Source: CAYMUL01 sp964393605 (lineage in GTDB: Bacteria; Bacteroidota; Ignavibacteria; Ignavibacteriales; Ignavibacteriaceae). From it: a DNA stretch of 56,947 bases. A program made the position numbers and the translations under genes. Under the pieces are notes generated by a model. That model was given only the letters and a program-made list of their open reading frames with translations, was not told the DNA's origin and did no database searches. The stretch is taken from assembly GCA_964393605.1 (NCBI GenBank), contig CAYMUL010000022.1, positions 1 to 56,947 of the forward strand, given 5' to 3'. Position 1 is the stretch's first letter, and each line of letters begins with the position of its first letter. Positions 50,289 to 56,947 of this stretch are shown here, one piece after another.

Positions 50289-51200
50289 TCAAAAATTTGG
50301 AAAAAGAGATGTTGGGTTGTTTCCAACGCTGACCTTCTTTGGTGGAATATATTTTTCTTTTGCGTTTGGGTCAAACACAGGGCGCTCCATTGGTCTAACC
50401 AGCAATTCACCTTCAATAGCAAGATTTATTCTTTCTTTTGCAACTTTATAGTACTCAGGTAATAATTCGGCACCAATAGATTTTCTTGAATGAATTATTG
50501 AAGCGATTTGAGTTGTTCCAACACCCATAAATGGGTCGAAAGTCCAATCGCCTTCGCCAGTCATTGAAAGAATTAACCTTTCAATAAGTTCAATAGGGAA
50601 CTGTGCAGGGTGAATAGTTTTTTCAATATGATTTGATTTAACATTTGGAATATCCCAAACATCCGAAGGATTTTTTCCGAGCGGGTTACCGGAGAGTTCC
50701 CCTTTTTTTGGTCCTTTAAAATGTCGCTTATTTGGATATTTAGATGGAATCCTAACAGCATTCAAATTGAATATGTATTCATCTGATTTTGTGAACCAAA
50801 GGATTACTTCATAACGTCCGGAGTATCTTTTACTTGCGTGCAAACCATGACCGAAATGACAAACAATTCGATTACGTAATCTGAGATTTAGCTCATTGAA
50901 AATAGGATAGAGTAATATATCTAACGGAATAATTTCTCCGTTGTCAACATAATTCCCAACTTGCCAACAGATGCTACCGTTTGGAGATAAAACTCTTACG
51001 CATTCTTGTATTACTTTCCTTTGTGAAGCTAAGTACTTGTCTAATTTTTCTCGCTTCTCGTATGATTTACCAATATTATATGGCGGAGATGTAACTACAA
51101 GTTTTACAAAATCATTTGGAATTTTTTCTAAGATTTTTAAACAATCTCCATTGAATAAAACTACATCAGCTTGGGGATTGAATTTCTCTGATATCTTCAT
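50289..51200 (-). CDS. DNA methyltransferase, probably N4-cytosine, partner of the BglII-like enzyme
   Basis: 303 residues, beta-class order: motif IV TSPPYNIG (SPPY at 38-41) near the N-terminus and motif I FDPFMGVGTT in the C-terminal third. SPPY is typical of m4C enzymes, and M.BglII is m4C to my knowledge, so modification of an AGATCT- or RGATCY-like site is a reasonable guess. The frame is intact. It directly precedes the broken restriction gene on the same strand, so the pair was one operon; only protection seems to remain. Confidence 0.88.
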   Translation of the reverse strand: MKISEKFNPQADVVLFNGDCLKILEKIPNDFVKLVVTSPPYNIGKSYEKREKLDKYLASQRKVIQECVRVLSPNGSICWQVGNYVDNGEIIPLDILLYPIFNELNLRLRNRIVCHFGHGLHASKRYSGRYEVILWFTKSDEYIFNLNAVRIPSKYPNKRHFKGPKKGELSGNPLGKNPSDVWDIPNVKSNHIEKTIHPAQFPIELIERLILSMTGEGDWTFDPFMGVGTTQIASIIHSRKSIGAELLPEYYKVAKERINLAIEGELLVRPMERPVFDPNAKEKYIPPKKVSVGNNPTSLFPNF

Positions 51201-51297
51201 AAATCGCTAAAATTTTCTTAACAAAACTTGATCTAAAATACGAAAATCAAAACAAATTTTTGTCGTAATGTTTTTCATAAAAGAAGTAACATAACTA

Positions 51298-51426
51298 TTA
51301 CTTATCCCACCGAAAATCCACAAAGTATGTAAAGCCGTCGAGCATACGATATTTAATCAACAAGTTAAATTTTGGTTCATGAATCATAATCTTTCTCGGG
51401 GTAGTGACCCCATTTTTATTTTCCAT
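51298..51426 (-). CDS. Possible 42-residue protein
   Basis: Small frame upstream of the methyltransferase gene on the same strand, starting ATG at 51426, sequence MENKNGVTTPRKIMIHEPKF… ending VDFRWDK. Composition is protein-like (mixed hydrophobic and charged, Trp near the end), but the ribosome site is weak. It could be a remnant or a small regulator of the restriction system. Confidence 0.35.
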   Translation of the reverse strand: MENKNGVTTPRKIMIHEPKFNLLIKYRMLDGFTYFVDFRWDK

Positions 51427-51477
51427 ATTTTATTTCCGATAAGCCAAACAGAAATCCTGTTAGCAACCATCCTTCTT

Positions 51478-52419
51478 CTATTCTACCGCCCCTTCGGTGT
51501 ATGCTATGATTTTTTTCTTTCCGTCGATTTTTATTTTTATTCCAATCGGAACGGGGATGGTTTGTTTTACATGACCGTGCGGAAAGTTTTGTACAACGGG
51601 AATTTTTAATTTACCTGTATATCCATCGATGACTTCACTCAAACGTAGCGTACGTTTTTCTTTGTCTGTTTCTTCGCAATCGGTGAACTGCCCAAGTATT
51701 AAACCGCTGATTTGCCGTAACACATCGGCATTTCGAAGTTGTGCAAACATTCTATCCACGCGGTAAGGAAGTTCTCCGATATCTTCGAGTAATAAAATTT
51801 TGTTATATAGCTTTGGAATGAAACGAGTGCCGAGTTGCGATAACACAAGCGCCATATTTCCGCCGATGATTTTTGTTTCAACAGATTTCGCAGAAGAAAA
51901 AATCATTTCCTCATTTGCAGGAGGAGCGATAGTGCCTATTTTTTTAGAAGAAGAAATCACCCGCCAAAAATTTTCTTCTGTGTAAGGATTAACTTCATTC
52001 CAAAAATCCACCGCGAGCATTGGTCCTGCGAAAGTGACAATCCTGCACTGTTTTAAAATTGCAAGATGTAGTGCCGTAATGTCGCTGTATCCGCAAAATA
52101 TTTTCGGGTTCTTTCTAATTAAATCATAATCAAGTTTATCAAGCAGGCGGGGAGTTCCATATCCGCCGCGCACGCAAATTATCGCGCTAATATTTTTGTT
52201 TGAAAACATTGAGTGAATATCGTGCAACCGTTGCTCATCCGTTCCGGCGAGATAGCCGTAATATTTTCCGACATTTTTTCCGACTTCAACCTTGAATCCG
52301 AGTTTTTCAAAATAGCGCACGCCCTTCTCAATTCTGGTTAAATCGTCGGGCGAAGATGCAGGAGATATAATTCCGATTACATCACCTTTACATAATTTTT
52401 TTGGTTTAATCATTTTCAT
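51478..52419 (-). CDS. ldcA: LD-carboxypeptidase (peptidase S66)
   Basis: 313 residues. Muramoyltetrapeptide carboxypeptidase family: opening GDVIGIISPASS, VRGGYGTPRLL, nucleophile Ser112 in CGYSDITALH, GNMALVLSQLGT and catalytic His in GHVKQTIPVPIG (His283). It removes the terminal D-Ala from tetrapeptides during cytoplasmic peptidoglycan recycling. No signal peptide is present, as expected. Four nt of sequence separate it from the upstream porin gene, so they may be co-transcribed. Confidence 0.92.
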   Translation of the reverse strand: MKMIKPKKLCKGDVIGIISPASSPDDLTRIEKGVRYFEKLGFKVEVGKNVGKYYGYLAGTDEQRLHDIHSMFSNKNISAIICVRGGYGTPRLLDKLDYDLIRKNPKIFCGYSDITALHLAILKQCRIVTFAGPMLAVDFWNEVNPYTEENFWRVISSSKKIGTIAPPANEEMIFSSAKSVETKIIGGNMALVLSQLGTRFIPKLYNKILLLEDIGELPYRVDRMFAQLRNADVLRQISGLILGQFTDCEETDKEKRTLRLSEVIDGYTGKLKIPVVQNFPHGHVKQTIPVPIGIKIKIDGKKKIIAYTEGAVE

Positions 52420-52424
52420 AAAAT

Positions 52425-53402
52425 TTAAAAAGCAACCTGGCAGTTGATAAGAATTTGATGATACTTGAATTCTGATTTATCAGTGTTGACGGAATAATTC
52501 ATTTGAAATTCCGTTGCGGAAGTCGGCCAAACATTATAGCCGAGAATAAAATAGTTTGTCTTTGTTCCGCCGTCAGGTGAATAAGAATCATATCTTGCGA
52601 GCAATTGCATGTTATCTTTCACCATATATCCCCCCGTGATATGAAAACCGTTATCGGTAGCGGATGCGTTTGCAAATTCTTTTTTGTTTGAAATAAATTC
52701 GGAGCTGATAAATAGCTTATCCATTTTAATTCTCATATCTCCGCCGAAACTTAATTGATCTTCATTTCCTCCGCTAACGCTATTTTTTGTGTTAGCGATA
52801 TTCACTGCAAAGACGTAGCTGTTTGCTTCCTCACTTTTCGCATAAACTAATCTTCCCACGTACATCAAATGTTTGTTGTTATTAAAATTATTAATTCCGT
52901 TACCGTTAAAGATACCTACGGAATATTTAAAAGTATTGCCGTACAAATTTCCGCGCGATTGAATGCCGGTCTGCCTTCCGAGCGAAAGCAGTGTTGCGGC
53001 TTGTGAGCGGGCTACAAAATCCAATTTGTTTTCGGAAATTAAATACTCACTGCTGAAGGGTGCTTTGTATTGTCCAATATCTATTATAAAATTATCAGAA
53101 AATTTGTAGTGCATTTTTGCATCGAGTAATTTCGGTGATTGAACAAAATTTACCCAAAATAAATAGCCGTAGTTTTTGTCCAATTCTCCCGAAAGCCGCA
53201 AACGGAGATTTGAAGTGTAAAACCCGTTGTAACCACCGCTTCTTTCGCCGATATAACTTCCGTGAAATTGAAAAAGGAATCCGACATTGAAAGATTTTGT
53301 TTGAAAGTTATCTTTGAGTTGTTGTAGTAATGGTTCTTCCTGCGCAAAAGTTTGCACACAAAAAACAGCGATGATGAAAAAATAGATGCTTAAAAGTTTC
53401 AT
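52425..53402 (-). CDS. Phosphate-selective porin O/P-like outer-membrane protein
   Basis: 325 residues from the ATG at 53402, chosen because AAAGGAAAAC lies just before it and a signal peptide (MKLLSIYFFIIAVFCVQTFAQ) begins there; the frame extends to 53429. A beta-barrel with alternating patterns follows: GFYTSNLRLRLSGELDKN, KFSDNFIIDIGQYKAPFSSE, ARSQAATLLSLGRQTG and a final strand ending in NCQVAF with terminal Phe. These are features of OprP/OprO-like porins. Substrate specificity is not predictable. Confidence 0.88.
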   Translation of the reverse strand: MKLLSIYFFIIAVFCVQTFAQEEPLLQQLKDNFQTKSFNVGFLFQFHGSYIGERSGGYNGFYTSNLRLRLSGELDKNYGYLFWVNFVQSPKLLDAKMHYKFSDNFIIDIGQYKAPFSSEYLISENKLDFVARSQAATLLSLGRQTGIQSRGNLYGNTFKYSVGIFNGNGINNFNNNKHLMYVGRLVYAKSEEANSYVFAVNIANTKNSVSGGNEDQLSFGGDMRIKMDKLFISSEFISNKKEFANASATDNGFHITGGYMVKDNMQLLARYDSYSPDGGTKTNYFILGYNVWPTSATEFQMNYSVNTDKSEFKYHQILINCQVAF

Positions 53403-54058
53403 GTTTTCCTTTTGTGAATTGTGTCTCAATATTTTTTTACTTCGGCTGCAAAATACAAATTAATGATTTCTTAACGGCGAAGTAAGTCTTCATTTTGATG
53501 TTTCATTCGGCTCTTGCATCGATGGTTTGGTTCTCGTCGATGTAAAAATGATCAAATCGGAAAAGAGAAGAAGATATATTGAATCGCGAGAAGAAACTGC
53601 GGCAAACATTTTGTTCAAACTCCCACAACTTCCGGAAGTTAAAGTAGTGTGATGAGGAGTGTTAGTATTCAAAATAGTATGAGCTTTAATAGCTCGCTGA
53701 GAGGAATTAAAAATTACAAATTACAAATGAATGGTTTTGAATTGTGAATTGAAAATTGAGTTAGAGCTTCGAGTTTCTAAGTGCTTTGCGTAAGTGGGTT
53801 AACTTCCTTTTTTACCACTGAGTCACCAAGCGCACTAAGTTACACTAAGCGAATCGTGCGTGGGAAGAATTAAAAATTACAAATTAAAAATGAAGTTCAC
53901 TTTGCGTCTTGGCGTCTTTGCGGTGAAAAAAAATTGGCTCAGTGTTCCTGAGGGAATAATTAAAAATCAAAAATGAAGTTCCCTTTACATGCATCCCGTA
54001 AAAAATTTCTCCGCCGTTACAAAAGCGGGTTGATTAGCGGTTGCTGAGTATTATTTTT
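53403..54058. repeat. Intergenic region with mini-repeats and a possible gene fragment
   Basis: A plus-strand frame at 53467-53652 (…DVKMIKSEKRRRYIESREE…) has no usable start and may be a gene remnant. From 53690 on there are three AATTAAAAATTACAAAT stretches, a GAGTCACCAAGCGCACTAAG motif and a TTTGCGTCTTTGCGGTGAAA motif, the same classes as at 23.6-24 kb. Nothing else is recognised. Confidence 0.5.
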
Positions 54059-54412
54059 TTATGACTTACTTAAATCTTGAATTAGCTTTTGAATTTTTAT
54101 TTTTAATGCAGGTAAATCATTTTGAGCTGTTTCCCAAACTACTTGAATATTCACTCCAAAATAATCGTGAATAAGTATGTTTCGCATTCCACCGATTTCA
54201 CGCCAAGGAATTTCTTGCGATTGGGTTTTTACTTCAGCCGGGATCTTATTGCTCGCTTCTCCAATAATTTCAATAACTCTAATCAATGCAAATTGTGTCT
54301 TTTCATCTTTACTAAAATCTTCATACGACAGGGCATTGATGAATGCGATACCTTTACTTATAGCATCATGAATATCGGTGAGATAGTCTATATAATCCCT
54401 TTTATTTTTCAT
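54059..54412 (-). CDS. hepT: HepT-like HEPN ribonuclease toxin (DUF86)
   Basis: 117 residues, all-helical. The HEPN catalytic motif is RNILIHDYF (Arg, then His and Tyr of the RN…HxY signature). HepT toxins cleave RNA and are silenced by MntA, which adenylylates the conserved Tyr. The gene overlaps the 3' end of mntA by 4 nt, the usual coupling. The presence of all key residues argues for an active toxin. Confidence 0.92.
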   Translation of the reverse strand: MKNKRDYIDYLTDIHDAISKGIAFINALSYEDFSKDEKTQFALIRVIEIIGEASNKIPAEVKTQSQEIPWREIGGMRNILIHDYFGVNIQVVWETAQNDLPALKIKIQKLIQDLSKS

Positions 54413-54705
54413 ACAGCAATTATCTCTTCTAAAATATTTTTTCCGATTCTCGGTTTTAATGAATCCTTCATTACTAAATCAACATTTATTTGCAACTTAT
54501 CGGAAAGATAATTTTTAAGTTCAACAAACTTTAATAAAGTTGGTACTTTTGAAAATGATACGAGAATATCTAAGTCACTATTAAAATTATGTTGGTCTCT
54601 GGCATACGAACCAAAAACTCCTATTGAAGCTACTCCATATTTATGACTAATGTATGGAAGTAGATTCCGAAGTATTACTAATATTTCATTTAAATCCTTT
54701 TTCAT
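54409..54705 (-). CDS. mntA: MntA nucleotidyltransferase antitoxin
   Basis: 98 residues, minimal nucleotidyltransferase with GSYARDQHNFNSDLDIL (GSxxR…DxD motif) and a third Asp in INVDLVMKD. It inactivates HepT by AMP transfer. It is upstream of hepT, with overlapping stop and start, as in characterised pairs. Confidence 0.92.
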   Translation of the reverse strand: MKKDLNEILVILRNLLPYISHKYGVASIGVFGSYARDQHNFNSDLDILVSFSKVPTLLKFVELKNYLSDKLQINVDLVMKDSLKPRIGKNILEEIIAV

Positions 54706-54750
54706 AGAATAAAAATGCTATAATTTATTTACTTATTCAACCACAATTTG

Positions 54751-54848
54751 CAACGAATAATGCCGTGGTTTTCACCCGTCCGCTTCTATCAGTAAAGACG
54801 AAATAAAAAATCCACGCAGATGATTTATGAATTTTTTGTTCATAGTGA
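54751..54848. repeat. Spacer repeat A between toxin-antitoxin units
   Basis: It contains TTTCACCCGTCCGC and ends in ACGCAGATGATTTATGAATT followed by TTTTTG. The last part matches 55581-55606 almost exactly, and the rest matches loosely. It is related in layout to 56751-56830. Confidence 0.65.
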
Positions 54849-54892
54849 AAGTTATTTCTTTAATTGCGAACTTTAGCAGAGGTTAAATCCTT

Positions 54893-55171
54893 TTAGTAAT
54901 GATATTTGCATTGGATAAAATCTATTTTACTATCACTTATAACATAGACAATTCGATGCTCTTGAGTAATTCTTCTTGACCATACGCCGCTAACCAAATA
55001 TCTAAGCGGCTCTGGCTTGCCAATCCCATCGAACGGATCTCGCATTATTGCTTCGACAAGTTCTAATATTCTCAAGGCAACTTTACGGTCTGTTTTCACC
55101 CAGTACGCTAAATCTTCTCTAAAATCTGAATGAAATACACTTAAGCGTTCCTTTACGATTTTATTTTTCAA
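54893..55171 (-). CDS. yoeB: YoeB/Txe-family mRNA interferase toxin
   Basis: 92 residues. Characteristic ending PFDGIGKPEPLRYL, GVWSRRITQEHRIVY and the C-terminal YHY, holding the catalytic Glu, Arg and His region of YoeB. It cleaves mRNA on the ribosome when free of antitoxin. It overlaps yefM by 11 nt. The family is normally 84-90 residues, so this is full length. Confidence 0.95.
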   Translation of the reverse strand: MKNKIVKERLSVFHSDFREDLAYWVKTDRKVALRILELVEAIMRDPFDGIGKPEPLRYLVSGVWSRRITQEHRIVYVISDSKIDFIQCKYHY

Positions 55172-55442
55172 GACCGAATTCCCGTTTCAGTTCTTCAACG
55201 GTTTGGGAAATCTCTACATTTTCTTGAACCTTCAATAATGATTTTAGCAACCTTTGGGCATTTTTAGGCGAGCGCAATAGATGCGCCGTTTCAAGAATGC
55301 TGGATAATTCACTTTCTGAAACCAGCGCAACGTTCTCAGCATTTTTACGGTTAATAATGACGACTTCTTTATTGTGCGAAACCTCATCCAAAAGTTTTGC
55401 GAGATTAGCTCGCGCTTGTGTATATGTTACACTGATTGACAT
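55161..55442 (-). CDS. yefM: YefM/Phd-family antitoxin
   Basis: 93 residues. The N-terminal DNA-binding half has the Phd/YefM fold (SVTYTQARANLAKLLDEV, VVIINRKNAENVALVSE). The C-terminal half (LLRSPKNAQRLLKSL) is the toxin-binding arm. It binds YoeB and represses the operon. Two TGTACA hexamers just upstream fit the known YefM operator core. Confidence 0.95.
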   Translation of the reverse strand: MSISVTYTQARANLAKLLDEVSHNKEVVIINRKNAENVALVSESELSSILETAHLLRSPKNAQRLLKSLLKVQENVEISQTVEELKREFGLEK

Positions 55443-55460
55443 TTTTCATACCTTTCTTAT

Positions 55461-55479
55461 TGTACAGATACAATGTACA
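55461..55479. promoter_or_regulatory. Probable YefM–YoeB operator
   Basis: TGTACA at 55461-55466 and again at 55474-55479, 13 bp apart start to start, 19-37 bp upstream of the yefM ATG. TGTACA is the core hexamer bound by Escherichia coli YefM, where two copies about 12 bp apart are used. Confidence 0.7.
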
Positions 55480-55517
55480 GACATAAATAGAATTTTATAA
55501 TCAATATTTGGCAAACT

Positions 55518-55636
55518 TCGCGCAGTAAAACGGCGTGCCTTTCACCCGCTCGTCCCAAACAGCAATGACGAAAAAAAACAACGCAGATGATTTATGAATT
55601 TTTTGTTTGCCATGAACACCTTGAAAAAGTTAGCCG
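55518..55636. repeat. Spacer repeat B between toxin-antitoxin unit and unknown gene
   Basis: It shares TTTCACCCG…, CCCAAACAGCAATGACGAAA and ACGCAGATGATTTATGAATT with repeats A and C to differing degrees. On the minus strand it lies just upstream of the yefM promoter. Confidence 0.65.
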
Positions 55637-55762
55637 GAACAGCTTGCCTCGACTTGTCGTGGGAATACTGCTTTGAACAAGGAATTAAACTTTACGAACA
55701 AAATATCTGGCACAGCCATCCCTTTGGGAAAAGAACGCAAACTTAAATGCTTACATAAACAC

Positions 55763-55778
55763 CCCGAAAGCTTTCGGG
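55763..55778. repeat. Perfect 16-bp palindrome
   Basis: CCCGAAAGCTTTCGGG, non-coding. A near relative (CCCGAA…TTCGGG) is at 23052-23067, and the TCCCGATGCATCGGGA elements have a similar design. Confidence 0.7.
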
Positions 55779-55832
55779 ATCGGACTTACTCTCTCTCCAC
55801 AGGCGCAGGAGTGAGTTCATTAGTATTTGTTT

Positions 55833-55841
55833 GTTATATGC
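55833..55841. repeat. GTTATATGC, inverted partner at 56750-56758
   Basis: This 9-bp sequence lies 3 bp past the stop of the 55845-56738 gene, and its exact reverse complement lies 11 bp before that gene's start. The pair brackets the gene as a unit. Confidence 0.6.
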
Positions 55842-55844
55842 GTT

Positions 55845-56738
55845 TTATTTTATCATTTCAAAGATTCTGCTTAATGCATCTCGATAAGAATTTAATATTT
55901 TCTTCCAAGCATCTGATGGATTCTGAATAGGATATTCAATTTGGAAATATGTATGAGCTTCTTGCACTCCATCAATATTATCGCTGTGAATGGGATACAT
56001 TTGACGAATACGATTAAGATTTCTCAGCGTAGTTATAGCGACTGCATCATAATTAGCAAATGTTTGCAAATATATTTCTAATAAAGTTATAGTTCTATCA
56101 TTTCTATTCTGATTGCCAGTTAATGATCTTAATAATTCCTCATTCAAATTTGTCGCAAATAACTTGAGAGCACTAACACGATATACAAAATCTTCAATAT
56201 TATTAGCACTTCTAAACATTTGAAGAATGTCTCTTTCTTCAGCATATTGAATTAATTTTTTTCCGTGTCTTTCTTTTATAATAGCATTAATAAAATCTCT
56301 TAAGTCAATAACACTTGATGCTAATTGTAAAAGTGAAGAATCTTCCATTACTCTTTCAGTTACTTCAAAATCGGTTGAAGTACCAACTTCCATTATTATT
56401 CTTTCGGATTGAAATGGACATTGATTTGGGTAATTTACACTAGTAATTTCCAATTCTTGATATTCTTGGATAATACCATCTTTTACTTTTTGAACAAGTT
56501 CTCTTTTTCCATATTCATAGCAAATTTTTGAAAAATTAATATTAGGTTGTCTTCCAAGCCATACTGCTTCCATCGTCCCAGAAATACCAACTTTTATTCT
56601 GTGTTGGGAAGTATAATAATTTTCTTCTGGCATCCCAATCAACGAAATATCAACAAGTGAAAATCTATAAAGATAATCACTACCATCTCGAGTGCGTGGT
56701 AGTTCTCTTGCTTCAACTAATTTTAATCTTTTATTCAT
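55845..56738 (-). CDS. Protein of unknown function, possible defence gene
   Basis: 297 residues, no family recognised. The first ~130 residues are beta-rich and include RIKVGISGTMEAVWLGRQPN and a Cys-containing YPNQCPFQSERIIMEVG. The rest is helical with an AVITTL-like stretch AVAITTLRNLNRIRQMYPIHSDN. Arg then His in that segment loosely resembles a degenerate HEPN motif, but this is weak. No signal peptide or membrane helix. It shares strand with the toxin-antitoxin genes, and its base composition is as AT-rich as theirs. Bracketing 9-bp inverted repeats suggest a mobile unit. Confidence 0.7.
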   Translation of the reverse strand: MNKRLKLVEARELPRTRDGSDYLYRFSLVDISLIGMPEENYYTSQHRIKVGISGTMEAVWLGRQPNINFSKICYEYGKRELVQKVKDGIIQEYQELEITSVNYPNQCPFQSERIIMEVGTSTDFEVTERVMEDSSLLQLASSVIDLRDFINAIIKERHGKKLIQYAEERDILQMFRSANNIEDFVYRVSALKLFATNLNEELLRSLTGNQNRNDRTITLLEIYLQTFANYDAVAITTLRNLNRIRQMYPIHSDNIDGVQEAHTYFQIEYPIQNPSDAWKKILNSYRDALSRIFEMIK

Positions 56739-56749
56739 ATTTTACCTTA

Positions 56750-56830
56750 GCATATAACGATGTTGCCGCTAACCGGCAGCCCCAAATAGCAATGCCGAAA
56801 AGCTACAACTACTTTCATTTATAAAAATGT
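56750..56830. repeat. Spacer repeat C upstream of the unknown gene
   Basis: It starts with GCATATAAC and contains GCCGCTAACCGGCAGC (imperfect dyad) and CCCAAATAGCAATGCCGAAAA, the last matching repeat B. On the minus strand it ends CGTTATATGC just before the gene, resembling the 3' end of an integron attC site. Confidence 0.55.
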
Positions 56831-56947
56831 TTCTTAGAACAACCTACCTTAAAGATTAACTTAACTTTGCAAATGCAACTTTATAATTACACAAATGCCG
56901 CACTGAAAAACGCTGTCCGTGTTGAGTCCACAATAATGGCGTTGCCA
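56831..56947. other. Window edge, nothing assigned
   Basis: No convincing frame. It could be the 3' end of another gene or spacer that continues outside the window. Confidence 0.3.

Noticed and set aside
51379..51609. 76-codon plus-strand frame
   Set aside because: Lies antisense to the well-supported LD-carboxypeptidase gene and has no domain.
53467..53652. Plus-strand frame …DVKMIKSEKRRRYIESREE…
   Set aside because: Protein-like composition but no start codon at its beginning and no recognised family; recorded only as a possible gene remnant in the region entry.
55673..55930. 85-codon plus-strand frame
   Set aside because: Overlaps the 3' end of the unknown minus-strand gene and a perfect palindrome; mixed, unlikely composition.

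Overview
The window looks like chromosome from a member of the Ignavibacteria/Melioribacteraceae (Bacteroidota–Chlorobiota side of the FCB group). The main evidence is seven proteins ending in a type IX secretion (T9SS) type-A sorting domain with the NYPNPFNPST signature typical of that class. Supporting signs are AT-rich DNA, TPR/AraC and Reg_prop-type sensor proteins, and relaxed lipoboxes. No rRNA, tRNA or CRISPR array was recognised. All calls come from reading the sequence and from family knowledge; no searches were run.

Layout. 0–3.5 kb: a chimeric lipoprotein gene, a membrane protein, an esterase and a methyltransferase. 3.7–9.5 kb: a 1926-residue secreted protein with about 14 propeller-type repeats, 12 Ig-like modules and a T9SS tail. 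10–22.7 kb: a signalling and secretion block with a TPR/AraC regulator, a Reg_prop histidine kinase with its LuxR-type regulator, and an operon starting with a stand-alone receiver protein and running through a CSLREA/beta-helix T9SS cargo, an OmpA-like protein, an unknown secreted protein and another cargo. 22.8–24 kb: repeats only. 24–29.1 kb: two more cargo proteins and a VanX-type dipeptidase. 29.2–39.5 kb: a defence island. 39.5–43.4 kb: TerC, lipocalin, SDR, a duplicated hairpin repeat and a creatininase-type hydrolase. 43.7–49.3 kb: a TPR histidine kinase and an Omp28/T9SS operon. 49.7–51.2 kb: a BglII-like restriction-modification pair whose endonuclease gene has an in-frame stop. 51.5–53.4 kb: LD-carboxypeptidase and porin. 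54–56.7 kb: HepT/MntA and YoeB/YefM toxin-antitoxin pairs and an unknown gene, separated by related spacer repeats.

The defence island is a type III restriction-modification locus (mod at 34.3 kb, res at 36.6 kb). rhuM, dinD, a 67-codon gene and a Rad50/RloC-like ATPase lie directly upstream of mod in one tightly packed transcription unit. The ATPase has a zinc-hook CPVC and a C-terminal R-N-x4-H motif that suggests a HEPN nuclease. Upstream are two wrecks: an internally deleted SNF2-type helicase and a truncated dinD paralogue.

The most unusual theme is palindromic repeat DNA inside protein-coding genes. A TCCCGATGCATCGGGA element sits in frame in the sorting domains of two different cargo proteins. 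A GTAGAGA-type 28-bp palindrome sits in frame in a third sorting domain. Two 81-bp tandem copies plus a partial third of a GTCATTCTGA…TCAGAATGAC element add about 75 residues to the type III Res protein. The same family flanks a small GIY-YIG nuclease gene as 60-bp direct repeats and supplies that gene's last codons and stop. This suggests a family of palindromic elements that invade reading frames without breaking them, with the GIY-YIG nuclease as a candidate partner.
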